64,000 nt of DNA from Atherix ibis (taxonomy: Eukaryota > Arthropoda > Insecta > Diptera > Athericidae): positions 24,716,811 through 24,780,810 of the forward strand of contig OY282605.1 in assembly GCA_958298945.1 (NCBI GenBank), given 5' to 3'. Under the pieces are notes generated by a model. That model worked only from the letters and a program-made list of their open reading frames with translations. It was not told where the DNA came from and made no database searches. This document shows positions 44,530 through 56,178 of this stretch, one piece after another. Position 1 is the first letter of the stretch; each line of letters opens with the position of its first letter. The position numbers were made by a program, and so were the translations under genes.

Positions 44530-45480
44530 GTCATTTGAATCTTAAATTAGCCTAAATACATAAAATTTAGGATTTCTGAAAATTGCAGTCATCATCCCCC
44601 TAGACACTTAAGGGTGCAAATAAATAAAGGTCATTGAACTTGGGAAACTTTAAGCATAAATTAGCTGCAATTAAAATCTGTTTCCGAGAATAAATATCGG
44701 TTTCTTCAAATTTTGACCAAAGAACAAAATTTTTATGAATCCTCCAAGACCACATTAAGATAATTATCCTTTTTGAAAAAAATTATAAACTGTTTCTCTA
44801 ATAAACAATATGTTCATTACGTTAGAAAATTTCGTAAAATCGTTTCAAGTTTTTAATAAAGTGTCAATGGAGAGTCATTTAGAGATAAGTTTTAACTACA
44901 ATACGAAATTGCTTTAGTACTCATCAAAGGATAACAACAATATTGTCTAAAAATAGAAAGCTTAGAAGAGAATTTTAATAGAGCTAATGCTAACAGGGTA
45001 CAAGTAACAAAACTACTCATTTGCAAATAATGAAGAAACTTTCTAAAGAGTTTCTAAAGTTTAGAGCATAAAATAGTCTGTCGTCCTTAACATGTGTTCC
45101 TACATAAATTTGTATACTTGTGAAATTGTGGGTGTATTTTTTTTTATGTGCATATATACACTTTTATCCTCAAAAATTTCGTTTAACTTTTGTTATGATA
45201 ATTTCTAGCAAAAATTTAAAAATTTTCCTTAGAATTTATCATAACAATAAATTAAAGAAAATTTCAGTTTTTTTAAAAAAAAAGATTTTTTTATTTTTAT
45301 ATTATAATCTTGACTTTTTTAATGCAATTTTTTTTAAGTAAATAGCATCAACTTATATATAAAAGGATTATCCAAATTGCGCTTTTAAAAGTCGAGTCAA
45401 ATAAATAATTCTTAAAATTCAGATTTTGATTAAAATTTTTATTTAATTATATTTTTTTAACTTTGCCATTACTTATAAAA
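44530..45480. other. AT-rich spacer, nothing recognised
   Basis: No coding content or elements recognised. Confidence 0.5.
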
Positions 45481-45489
45481 TATAAAAAT

Positions 45490-45885
45490 TTTCCTATATC
45501 TATTATAAGACTTCTTGCAGGACTCGATCCTTTCGAAATCATATTTGATGAATTTTTGGCATATGTCGGGCTCTGATTGAAGATTATTGTATTTACGTAA
45601 ATACAATTTTTATAGTTTCTTATATAAAAAAAATTATTCAACAAAGTCAAATAGCACGATCTTAAAATTGACTAATTGTTAATTATTAATCGTGGAAAGT
45701 TTCTGCGCAATAAAGAAAAAAATGCCTGTGCTGTGTGGCTTGTGGTACCGTCCTGTTAAAACCACATTTAAAAATCTCAAATTTTCGGCCAAAAAGTCAG
45801 TTATCGTGCGGTTATTGCGCTCAGAAACGGTCCCTACCACTTTATTTTCAAAGAAATACAGACCAATAACTACTTCACGGTGTCC
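45490..45885 (-). pseudogene. rosa-type transposase relic
   Basis: Minus strand: EVVIGLYFFENKVVGTVSER, TITDFLAENLRFLN, MWF, stop, QDGTTSHTAQ (second Asp kept) and, after a deletion, the C-terminus ICQKFIKYDFERIESCKKSY. The third Asp motif is gone. Its 5' side abuts the mariner relic starting near 45,880. A perfect 22-bp AT palindrome lies at about 45,585-45,606. Confidence 0.68.
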
Positions 45886-46960
45886 CGATAAGTTTCCGGC
45901 CTGATAAAGAAAACACCATTTTTTTAAAGGTTTTTTCGGTTTTATTTTTTAATATAATTTTTACAATAGATAAATAATTTTTTTTCTAATTTGTGCTTTA
46001 ATTTAGTTATACCATTTTTATAATGTTATTCTTCAACCACCTCAAAATACTCATTTATATAGCATCATTAATTGCCTCGTTGCTCTGAAATTGTTGTCCA
46101 CATTGTCATTTTTTTTTTTGAGGTTAGGAAATAGGTGATAGTTCCTGAGTGCTAAGTCAGTTTGTTGATTTAAGCCATTGCGACGACTAACGAATGTGCT
46201 ACTGCATTGTCATGGTGAAAGAATAATTGTTTGGCTAGATATGGTCGTATTTTACTTAATTTCGCCGCTCAAATCATTGAAATTTTTTTACACTTTTTAA
46301 CATAATCAATAAAGATTATACACTTAACATCCCAGGACATATGCAAAATTGTCTTTACCTTCTTTGGGGTTAGTTCACCTGTCCTTGTACACTCTTTAGA
46401 TTGCTGTATACTTTTAGAAGTGTACTAGTGTACCTAAGTCTCAATCACAGTTATAAATCGATATAAAAATATACTAGACTTCCGCTTGTAGAGCGTTACT
46501 CTTTTACGTTGCAACTATTATTGGGTCGTTAGCAAACGCGGTACCCACCTTGCGCAAAGCTTCTCCATGGCCAAAAAATTATGTAAAATATTACCTAAAC
46601 ATTCTTTAGATATTCTAACAGTCGCAACTATCTCAAACACTTTTTATCTGTGGTATTCCAGCACGATTTCATTGATTTTTCAATCATTTTGGGAGTTGTT
46701 ACCTCAGTAGGGTATCCGGACCTAAGAAACCCACTGTTTTATCATTGAATATAATGGAAAAGATTCTTTTAGTATTGAGTTAATTTCTTGCTTAATTAGA
46801 AACAGCGTCCAACTTTTCAAATAGAAGAATTTTATAGGCAATTTTTCAATTTTAGGTAAATAAAAAAATGCATCTTGTTCGAAAAACTGTCAAACGTACA
46901 ATAATAAAGCTATTGACCTACAATCTTGTATGTGAACTAGTAAAGGGTAGTGCAATAGAA
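45880..46960 (-). pseudogene. Mariner relic, heavily degraded
   Basis: The left edge has GTGTCCCGATAAGTTTCCGG, resembling a mariner TIR. A matching right TIR was not found. Minus-strand traces include ECLGNILHNFLAMEKLCARW, VPRLLTTQ, YRFITVIET (first Asp mutated or shifted), GELTPKKVKTILHMSWDVKC, IIFIDYVKK and LFFHHDNAVAHSLVVAMA (second Asp). The third motif is not recognisable. Probably irritans/mellifera-like. Confidence 0.65.
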
Positions 46961-47014
46961 TTCCGCTAGGAAATTAGATCTGCTGGTGCTATCTACATGT
47001 TGAGCCGATAACTT

Positions 47015-47062
47015 ATCAGCCCCGCCTCGTAGACACTAGACAGTCTACGAGGCAGGGCTGAT
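47015..47062. repeat. Hairpin, 20-bp arms, 8-nt loop
   Basis: ATCAGCCCCGCCTCGTAGAC at 47,015-47,034 pairs with 47,043-47,062 with one mismatch. The loop is ACTAGACA. Confidence 0.92.
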
Positions 47063-47162
47063 CAAAAAATATGACAATTTTGTTTTTTGACGTATCTGTT
47101 GAGTAAAAAAAATCTTTCCAAGAAACGTGACTGTGGCAGAATCACACCAATTTTGTAGAATA

Positions 47163-48407
47163 CCAGGCGTATAAGCTTAAATCCGCTTTTTTTAATTAAA
47201 AAAACACGATTTTTTTTCATAGAAAGCAAAAACAAATTTATTCAAAGTACTTGTCCTCGCTAGCTACACATTTTTTCCATCTCTCGGGCAATTTGTGGAT
47301 ACCATGCCAAAAAATTCCTTTTTTTTTGAGGCAAACCACTCATGAAGCCATTTTCGGACGTCTTCGTAAGAATCGAAGTGGTGCTGCCACCTGTTTTCGT
47401 GGATGGAAAGTAGCCCATTCACGAAAACTGGTGGTAGTCGGAAGGGGCCATGTCTGGTGAATAAGCGGGGTGGGGTAGCACCTCCCAGTTGAGTGTCTTC
47501 AAGTAGTTTCGGACCATTTTTGACGTGTGCGATGGTACGTTGTCGTGGAGGAAAATCAGCCTGTCATTTCTTTGTTGATAATCCGTCCTTTTTTCACGCA
47601 GAGCAGGGTGCAATTTGATCAGTTGTTGGTGGTAGCGGTGGGCATTGACAGTTTCATTAGGTTTCAACATCTCATAGTAGACGATACCCTGTTGATCCCA
47701 CCAAACGAACAGCTTCGTCTTCCGTCCGAAGCGATCTGCTCTTAGGGAATATGTTGATGGTAGGCCGCGATCAACCCACGATTTCTTGCGTTTAGGATTC
47801 TCGAAATATATCCACTTTTCATCGCCTGTCACAATCCGATGCAGGACCGACTTTCTTTTTTGTCTGGCGAGCAAGATTTCGCATGTGTTTTGGCGTTGCT
47901 CCATCTGCCTATCGTTCAATTCATGCGGTACCCATTTTCCAAACTTTTCAATCTTCCGCATGGTACGCAGACGCATGGAAATGGCTCGTTGAGTGACAAC
48001 CATTTACTCCGCGACCATTTTTTGCGATTGGGTATTGTCTTCGTCCAAAAGAGCCTGCAATTGATGGTCCTCAACCTTCCTAGGCCGATTTTCACGCTTC
48101 TTGTCCCACAAGTCTAAATTGCCGTCTTTGAACCGATGAAACCAACCTCGGCACATTGTTTCCGATAAAGCACTGTCACTATAGGCCTTCATAAGCATTC
48201 GATGCGATTCGGCAGCCAATTTCTTCAAATTCTCTTTTTCTGGCACAAAACTAGACATGATTACCAAAGGAAATTGCTGACAATGTGCACTGATCAATGT
48301 TGACAGATGTCAAACTCATAAAAAAAAGTATGGCGTGCCCATGGTAGCTTAAAAGGCTCACTCACGCCATCTATGACTAAACAGCGGATTTAAGCTTATA
48401 CACCTGG
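47163..48407 (-). mobile_element. Mos1-type (mauritiana) mariner, 1,245 bp
   Basis: TIRs of 25 bp with one mismatch (CCAGGCGTATAAGC left and CCAGGTGTATAAGC right) resemble the Mos1 TIR start CCAGGTGTACAAG. TA lies at 47,161-47,162 and 48,408-48,409. Confidence 0.94.
47235..48258 (-). pseudogene. Mos1-like transposase, one stop, C-terminal shifts
   Basis: The ATG at about 48,258 begins MSSFVPEKENLKKLAAESHR, followed by MCRGWFHRFKDGNLDL and LQALLDEDNTQSQKMVAE. A TAA (48,004-48,006), probably a former Gln codon, is followed in the same frame by KFGKWVPHELNDRQMEQRQN, HRIVTGDEKWIYF (first Asp), FVWWDQQGIVYYEMLKPNET, LIFLHDNVPSHTS (second Asp) and AYSPDMAPSDYHQF (third Asp, spacing 34). Frameshifts near 47,425 and 47,310 disrupt DSYEDVRKWLHEWFASK and PERWKKCVASEDKYFE at the end. 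Very like Drosophila Mos1 in motif content. Confidence 0.93.
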
Positions 48408-48409
48408 TA

Positions 48410-50640
48410 CTTCTACAATTTTCCGAATTCTGTAGTAGTTAATCGATTCATAATAATAAATGGCAAGTTTTAGTTAAACAAATATTTTTTTCAATGACAT
48501 ATGCGTCTAACTATAAGGATAACCTTATATAATCATCCTTGACTAGCCCATAAAATTTAATTAAATTATTAACATTTTAGTATTTATTTGAGTACTCTCT
48601 CTATTAGAAATATAAATAGAAAATGAAACATTGAATCTGACAAAATAAAAAGGAATCTCATTAATTCTAGTGTTCGTAGAAATTTAAATTCAATTAGTTT
48701 TTATTACATATCACGGAACTCTATAAAAACGGATTTGTCCTTAATTGGGATAATAAATTGATCAAGAAAAAAAACTATTAGAAGGAGAATAAATTGCAAT
48801 TGGTCTATTTAATAATTTAGCAATATCGAAAGAGAAAAAATGGTGTTCTGAGAAGATTTAATAAAATATTCAAAATGTTGTAATCAAATTTCTAGGAACT
48901 ACAGAAAAATATCCTCTTTGATAATCAATTCCAATTATACTCCTAGAAAGGAGAGGGAAAGGGGCTGTAACATCGAATATCAGAAGAGGAAAATATCAAA
49001 TTAATAATTAAAAAAAACCACATTGATTTTCGTATTTTTAACTTAGACACAATTGTCTAGGAAAATTTCTCTCTGAACATACTGGAAAACAATTAAATCC
49101 TGTTAAAACAATGAAATATTTCCAGAAAAATGGCTATTATTAGAAAATTATGTGGGTGATGTGGCGAAGAGGCTATCAGAGAAGTAGGAATATTGCTCAG
49201 TGAAATGTTTCATGTTGGATAGTATCAATAACTTTCGATATTGTAGTCGATCCTTATCAGAAGCAACTGAAACGATGTTTGGAAATTTTCATTTGGCTCA
49301 ATCACTTCCTGTTTTCGTGTGACTGCTATAACCACACCACAAAACCATCATTTATCCTCAGTTTAGAATTGATTTTGATTCGACTAGATTGTCGTTCCAA
49401 AGAAGAAATAACCACCGATGCTCATTTTGGCAGGACGTGGGGGAAATCCATTTAGGAGCATTAATTTATTGCCAATAAAGACACGTACGAGTAGACGTTG
49501 GCGGTGCTACAAAGCCATACGAATTTGAACGGGGGTGGAGGCGCAGGACTCATATCGAAACGGACAAACTGTATCGGATGGCATGGTTCCAACAGAATCC
49601 GTATCGTATTTTCTTGCTCCAATCAAGTAGAATCCGTATCGTATTTTCTTGCTCCAATCAAGTAGATATTCTGCTGCCACCATACACCTCCACACTCCCT
49701 CGAACGCTTTCACCTAACAAAATCGTTCGTTAAATAAGCTTTTATTCATTGAACAGACGTGAACTGGCGTATAGTGGCCACAGGAATGTATTGCCGTGTG
49801 TTGCTTCCAACACACGTAGGACTGGGAAAAATTGATTCCGACTCAACAGGACATTTGTATTTTCTCCACAATTTAACTATTTAATAAATTTTAGAACATG
49901 TCGACCGACATTTAGCAAATTACAGCTTTGCGTGCGTATTCTTTTTTTTAAATTGTTTCTTTAAATTTTACTATTTTTGTTATAAATTGGCAGGATTTTT
50001 AACCGTAAATTATATAAATTAAGGATTTTGTTAAAAAAATAATACCGTAAATTATAAAAAAATAAGGATTTTGTTATCTGAGATATCAGAATTTGGCCCT
50101 TAAACCTTACAAATGTTTTTGCAGAGCAAATCAACTATTCTTATTTAATAAACTAAAATGTTCTAAGTAATAAAATAATAATAATTAAAAAACGGAATAT
50201 AATTAAAAAAAGAGTATCTTTTTTAATAGTGGTTTTTTTTTATTTCGGGAAATTCATTTCTCAATAAAAACCTTACAAATGTTTTTAACTCGGAAAACAA
50301 TAAAAACCTTACAAATGTTTAAATGAAATCTATTTGATTTTCCTAGTGAAATTTTTATTTATTAATTATTGACCAATAAAAAAATATTTTTTAATATACT
50401 TTGTAACTAAGTTATTATAATTGCTAAAGTTTTGAAATTTTCGAAAAAGTTGCATATTTTTAGCCTTTGCTTTTGTTATTATCGATTGTGGAACTTTATT
50501 TTATGTGTACTCGTTTAAATGTTTTTGAATATCAAGCAAAATTTTATTTATTGTAAATAAAGGCTTTGTTTTTTTTTCAAAAATTTGTAACTATTAAATT
50601 AAAAACCCCTACAACAGCATATTAAGTATTGGTAGAGATA
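48410..50640. other. Spacer, mostly AT-rich, with a GC-richer patch
   Basis: The patch at about 49,240-49,730 has no recognisable protein. It contains an exact 35-bp tandem duplication (49,594-49,628 and 49,629-49,663). The rest is AT-rich. Confidence 0.45.
49594..49663. repeat. Exact 35-bp tandem duplication
   Basis: The unit AGAATCCGTATCGTATTTTC... occurs twice without a mismatch. Confidence 0.95.
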
Positions 50641-50893
50641 ATTTTTCGGCCGACTGTTAATATGTCAAAATAGAATAGATTCTTGGACACAAACTTATTT
50701 TTTATACGACATCACCTAACAGATGGCAGCACATTATCACAAACATTTCAAAGTGACATAACATGGCCGCCGCCTAGACCAATCCGTCGAGAGTGTTTTT
50801 TTTAGTGAAAAAATTTATGTTTTGTGCGAAAAATCCTGTAACGCGTTCGTGATTTTTCCAAAGACAGATATTAAGAAAGAAGCTTTTCCTTTG
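50641..50893 (+). other. Possible noncoding 5' exon with splice donor
   Basis: A GC-richer stretch around 50,720-50,890 ends at CCTTTG followed by GTAAGTGT (donor GT at 50,894), close to the consensus. Short ATGs inside are followed quickly by stops, so if real it is 5' UTR. No transposon match. Evidence is weak and strand is inferred from the donor. Confidence 0.2.
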
Positions 50894-51579
50894 GTAAGTG
50901 TCGTCTATAAGTAGCGCCAACCTGTTCATGTTAGAATTTTGCAAAAATCATCGAAAACCTGCACCAAACAACAGTTCCAGTCTTCTTCAATTGTGGGTCG
51001 GTCAATGGTCGAATAGCTGTTTTTTAATTGGGATATTTTCACAAATCTACACCATGAATTGTTAAATTGAATTTTTTGTGTATTTGCCTGATAGTTGGAT
51101 AAATATTTTCTTTTCATAATAAATAAATAGCATAAAACGTTTAATGCATAGAGACATCAGGAAAAAGTGCCGATAGTAGAGAATTTACAGCGTCTGGGCT
51201 AGAGTGAAAATTACACAGCAACCACTGTTAAAGGGCAACCGTGTCTACCAAATACAAATGCAAATCCGAAGTGGTGATGACCTTCGGTATTGTTGACAAT
51301 TTACAGCCTCTGCGATTACTTAATTGTTTGTGTTTATTTGTGCAATCATTGCGCCGCCACAAACGAGTGTAACCATAGAAAATTTAGAGAAATTTGCAAA
51401 TTTTATAAAAAGAAAAGTGAGCAGTGATAATGGTTCCAAAATTATTAATTTCATATTAAACAATTACGCGAAAAGCCCCAACAACAACAAAAATATGCCC
51501 GCACGAGTTTCTGTTGATGTCGTCATTTTTCTTGATAACAGCAAACGTGTTTTTTGTTAAACTGAAGTGATAAGAATAC

Positions 51580-51900
51580 CTTCTTCCAGTCGTCATCGGT
51601 GCACCTCTAGGCTGATGGTCAGTGCGAACTGTCAGTCCGACTGTGACCACAACTGTCAGTGTTTCTCTTGCCGCGACCTCGACACTTGAAGAGCAGTCAT
51701 TGACGTCAAACGCACACGCGACGAGTTGATTGTCAAGGGCCCCGGGTTTGTTTAGTTTCTGTTCGCTCTTGTTTAACTCGTGTGTCGGTCAATGCAGACT
51801 TGGGTTCATACCGATCAGATGATTTCCTCCGGCGTTTCGAATGATTAGTCAAGACTTCGTAGACCCTGGCGCCGGCTCAGCTTGTGAATGTGCATGGGAC
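51580..51900. promoter_or_regulatory. GC/CpG-richer island with a CRE palindrome
   Basis: About 320 bases clearly richer in G+C and CpG than the surroundings. They contain a perfect TGACGTCA (51,701-51,708), the cAMP-response-element palindrome, and several TCAGT words as in arthropod initiators. No coding frame recognised. Could be a promoter region or an old element. Direction unknown. Confidence 0.25.
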
Positions 51901-52331
51901 GATTTTCTCAAAGCAAGAAGACCAAAAAAAAATATCCCATCTTCGCAAAGGAATTCGATTGTTTTAAAAAATTGACTATTTCTTTTATAAATGTCAGAGA
52001 AATTCCATTTCATAAAAAAATTTTGAATGGTTTCGTTCGATTTTTATTTGTTTAAAAATATCAATCAGAATTGGAAGAAAAATCACACGTTTTTGTGAAC
52101 TAACTGGTTTCAAAAGGATTGATTCTTATAAGATTTTTTTCTTCTGTTTTTTTTTTCTTTTTTTTTTGTATATTTCAGGTAAAATTCCATTTTTGTATAT
52201 TTCTTATATAACCTCAGGTAAAATTAAGTGTAAGACCTTTTTTTTAAGTTTACCTGAAATGGTTTTGTTTTTCTAGAAAAATCTTTTATGAAAGTGCAAA
52301 ATTTTTTGATTAGTTCAATTTTAATTAAATA
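51901..52331. other. AT-rich spacer
   Basis: T-rich runs near 52,140-52,180. Nothing recognised. Confidence 0.4.
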
Positions 52332-52960
52332 GGATGTGCCAAAATTTACGTAAGAAGTAATTTTTCTTAGAAAATACAGGTTTTGAATTGAATTGTTTCT
52401 CGAGCTGTGTGGCATGTGGCACCGTTTTGTTGAAACCTCATGTCGTTCACATCCATATCTTGCAATTTAGGTACAAAAAACTGGATTATCATAGTCTGAC
52501 CAGCTGCATTTTCGAAGAAAAACGGTCCGATGATGCCTCCAACACAAAATCTACACCGAACATTAACACGTTGTGGATGCATTTAATACTCAACAATCAC
52601 AACTGTGGAATTTCTGAACCCCAAATACGACCATTTTGTAGATTAACCATGGCATCAAGATGAAAAATCAGCATCGACTTGTTGTTGTTCCATAATCCAA
52701 TCAAAGAACTCCATTCGCTGTGCATGGTCAGTACATCCAATTGATGGTCCTCTACTCTCAGTAACACTATGACGAACTGTATCGATGTTTTGTGTTGAAC
52801 GACTTCTTTAAGAACGGCCACAGTGTCTGTCTAATTTTTTTAATTAATCTTTTCATAATTAATGAAGTTAAATCCATATTTTGTATGAAAATCGAGAACT
52901 GTACCTGCCTAACCGCTTCATTTTTTTAAAAATATTGCTCAACAATGAAAATGCGTCCAT
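52332..52960 (-). pseudogene. rosa-type element, C-terminal coding part deleted
   Basis: The left edge AGGATGTGCCAAAATTTACG matches the rosa edge at 27,549. Minus strand: VEDHQLDVLTMHSEWSSLIG, DAMVNLQNGRIWGSEIPQL, MHPQRVNVRCRFCVGGIIGP, FFFENAAGQTMIIQFFVPKL, DMDVNDMRFQQNGATCHTA (second Asp changed to Asn). After RETIQF the sequence drops directly to the element end, so the third Asp motif and C-terminus are deleted. A right TIR was not found. Confidence 0.75.
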
Positions 52961-54035
52961 TTTTAATAACCCTGAACTGTCAACTGACACAATGTATTTT
53001 TTTCCGTTGGCAACACTTTACGGCACAAATGGCTTGCGATACTCTTAAGAACATTTCAATATAATAAAAAAATGATCTGTACGACAATTAAAAAAAAATA
53101 CCTAATAATAATTTTAAAAATTCCTAAACAAAATAGATTTTGTATTTTCTTGTAATTCTTATCGGATTGCTACTATTGTACAATATTATTTAGTCAAGAA
53201 TACATTGTTTTGTTTTTTCGAAAAGTCCTTGAAGGAGAACATTTTCTTAATAATTTTACGATGTATCAAAATTCAACGATTAACAAAGGAATTATTTGAA
53301 ATTTAATATTCCTGGACTAGCAATCGTCTCCAATTTATGCAGTAAATTTCTAACAAAGCCTATAAATACGGATTTACTCATTATTATAATAATAATTTCG
53401 TTGTTTCTATATGTTATTAATTTGCAGAATGTCTAGAATTGCATCGTTTTTAAGATTATTTTCTTGTAATCCGGTTATTACCATCTACTCTTGTACTTTT
53501 GATGTGATTACGTCTGATAAGGTTTTATGGTTATTTTTAGTTGCCTTGGGTGATATCACCTTTCGATAATCAGTTTTTTTTTGTAGAATTCACTCAACAA
53601 CAACTAATTACATTGCAATTAAATGCTACTGGTCAATGGCTTTAGTCTTTGTATACGTTAATATTAGCTTACGTTATTAATAAAAATGTTTTCTAAAAAG
53701 TAAACGTGGTTAGATTTAAAAAAAAAATTATATTTAATTTTAATATTAAAATTCTTTCTTTCAAAACGATTTTTTAAGCATTAAATTTTAATAGCACAAT
53801 TCAAAAAAAAACAAATAATTTTTTTCTTACATATTATTGGTTTTTAACACGAATTCGAAAATAATTTTTATAAAAATTTAAAGTTAATATTACACCATGC
53901 GTCCAATAGTTAATCTAAATGTCAAATGTCACAATGCACGAGCATTCAAACACATTGCGCGTGAATAGGATTGGCAGGGTTGCCGCAAACAAAGTTTGTG
54001 CATTTGACGATCAGTCTAATCATAGTGTAATCGCT
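52961..54035. other. AT-rich spacer, nothing recognised
   Basis: No coding content recognised. 53,920-54,040 is slightly GC-richer and directly precedes repeat copy B. Confidence 0.45.
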
Positions 54036-54049
54036 TGAATGAACACTCC

Positions 54050-54594
54050 AGGAATAATTAATCGCGGTGCACGAACAATTTACGCGAGCAAAAAGGAATT
54101 TCATCATGTTGAAATAAATTTTGATTTTTCGAATTTGCTCATTCTATTTAGTAAAAATTTTATATTTTATTTTAAAAATTCAATATTAATTTCAACATTA
54201 TTAGTTCATGTTCCACTGCTACTTTTTTTTAAAAAAATGTTCATCCAGTAATCTTCACTTTACATATGTTAAAAATGACTTATATTTTATATAATAAATG
54301 TTAAAATAATAAATTAAATAAAATTTATCACAAATAAAATAAATACGAATGAATGAACATGCAGGCGCACAGTTAATATGGGAACTATCAAATATTAAAA
54401 TAAACAACGAGAAAATGGTGAGTTCGTAACGAGTAAATTAAACACTGAAATCATGTACAAATTCCTCAAAATTCCCCTTCTACATTCTTGCCACGAGTAA
54501 ATATTTGCGCGCCTACGCACAAAAATCGTGCATTTACACGATCATTGTATTATACCGGCGAACTGATCGTAGAATTAAACGATTTGACAGCAAA
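54050..54594. repeat. Unclassified dispersed repeat, copy B
   Basis: Collinear with 30,944-31,590 (see that entry). Its end, from 54,527, is folded back to form the hairpin at 54,527-54,670, whereas copy A continues into GCGAACCGTTGGCAGGCG. Confidence 0.75.
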
Positions 54595-54670
54595 CCATTG
54601 CTTTGCTGTCAAATTCGTTTAATTCTACGATCAGTTCGCCGGTATAATACAATGATCGTGTAAATGCACG
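54527..54670. repeat. Long hairpin, 68-bp arms, 7-nt loop
   Basis: Arms 54,527-54,594 and 54,602-54,670 are identical in inverse complement except for one inserted A. The loop is CCATTGC. Confidence 0.95.
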
Positions 54671-55283
54671 CTTAAGAATAATTTTTAAAAAGTGTGACAG
54701 AGCCGTCATAGCCCTATCTACTTAAAATGATATCCTAACTGCAACATAAGCAAAATCCTTAAGGACCTGGTTCTAAAAGCGAAGAGTAAGGGTGAGTAAA
54801 CAAAAATGTGCCAAGAATAGGCTTCTGATCTAATCCTAAATGGCAGTAATATTCCACAAAAACTAGTATCTAGGACTTATAGTCGAGGACTTTATCTTGG
54901 AACTATAATCGACGAACTCTCTGACAAAAATAAAAAGTTGTAAACGAACAATTTACCTAAATAAAAGGTCAAAAGTGACAATAAAGATTAAATTATTATC
55001 ATAAAAAACGGTAATGAAACCGCTATGGATATACTGACTTAAACTGTGGGGCTCGACCAAGCATTCCAATTACCATTGAATCCAAACCCTACAATCCCGA
55101 ATTCTTCCAAAAATTATCAATGCTCCATTTTATGTACAATACAAAACAACAAATTGTGTATCTCTCGTTATAAAAAATTCCATTCGCGGCTATCTTAAAA
55201 TCCTAGTCCATTAGCAAGAAAATTGTGACTCTCTCAAAACGGCCTTGAGATTTTTTAAAATTATAAAATAAATCATGCATTTT

Positions 55284-55459
55284 TTTATAACGAGAGATGC
55301 TCATTATAACGAGATATGCTCGTTATAAAGGGAGATGTTCGTCATAAAGAGAGATGCTCGTTAAAAACAGAGATGCTCGTTATAAAGATGGATGCTCGGT
55401 ATAAAGAAAGATGCTCGTTATAAAGAGAGATGCTCGTTTTCTATAAAGAGAGATGCTCG
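55284..55459. repeat. Minisatellite, about nine 18-19-bp units
   Basis: Consensus GAGAGATGCTCGTTATAAA, imperfect. The units are contiguous, without spacers, so this is not a CRISPR. Confidence 0.92.
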
Positions 55460-55517
55460 AAAACACACCTTGTACACATGTAGGGTGTTTACCCCACATG
55501 TGTACAAGGTGTGTTTT
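55460..55517. repeat. Hairpin, 22-bp perfect arms
   Basis: AAAACACACCTTGTACACAT... at 55,460-55,481 pairs with 55,496-55,517. After one mismatch, GGGT/ACCC extends the stem to a 4-nt loop. Confidence 0.93.
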
Positions 55518-55559
55518 CCCTTACATACCTTCATTGGATTTTAATTAAAAAGAAAAATT

Positions 55560-56178
55560 AATATATTTTTTTTAGATTTTTGTAAGTCATTGATTTTTAA
55601 TTAGTTTTAATCTTTTTTTTATAATATAAAAATTATTATCGGATATTGGGTATTTTTTTAACTTCAATTGTTGTTAAAAAAAATAAAGTGCATTTAATAG
55701 CAAAATACGTAAATTCATTGATTTTTCTATATAATCTTTTTGAACCGTTTCTTTTTATAGATAATTCGTGATAAGATAAATATGTGAACAATGCTAACTG
55801 GTTTATTTTCAATAGCAAATTGAAATTGTTTAGTAAAAATCCAATTCAAATCTTATCCTATCTTAAGATTTTGTTCTAACACTACTTAATATTTATTGTT
55901 ATTGAATTTGTTTAAAAATATTTTGAGTAGAATTAAATCAGATTTAGCAATTGATTAGAAATTTGGAAATTGGAATTTTCGAATAAACGGTTAATTATTT
56001 CGTGGTTTTGAAAGTACAGTTCTGTCATTTGGAAGCTGTCAAACGTATATCGTATATAATCCAATAAAACATTTGTTTAGTCTAAAGTTTGTCATTTAAC
56101 ATTATGAATTATAATATGTTAAAATTGTAAAACTTTAAAAAAAAAAGTAGTAATTCTGCTGTAGTCACATTTTGCCTA
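55560..56178. other. AT-rich spacer, nothing recognised
   Basis: No coding content recognised. Confidence 0.4.

Larger units (their letters stand above)
54690..55545 (+). pseudogene. Jockey-type LINE relic with internal minisatellite
   Basis: Plus-strand traces follow the 34-kb copy: NDILTAT, KQKCAKNRLLI, YLGLIVEDFILEL, KRSKVTIKIKLLS, VMKPLWIY, LKLWGSTKHSN, QTLQSRILPKIINAPFYV, RYKKFHSR-like, LRFFKIIK. The catalytic box is missing. The 3' UTR is expanded by a minisatellite (55,284-55,459) and a fold-back (55,460-55,517). Confidence 0.7.

Noticed and set aside
52140..52185. T-rich tract followed by CAG resembling a splice acceptor.
   Set aside because: The following sequence has no coding frame, and T runs are common throughout the window.
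55284..55459. Regular short repeats suggesting a CRISPR-like array.
   Set aside because: Units are contiguous without unique spacers and degenerate, and the context is eukaryotic. It is a minisatellite.
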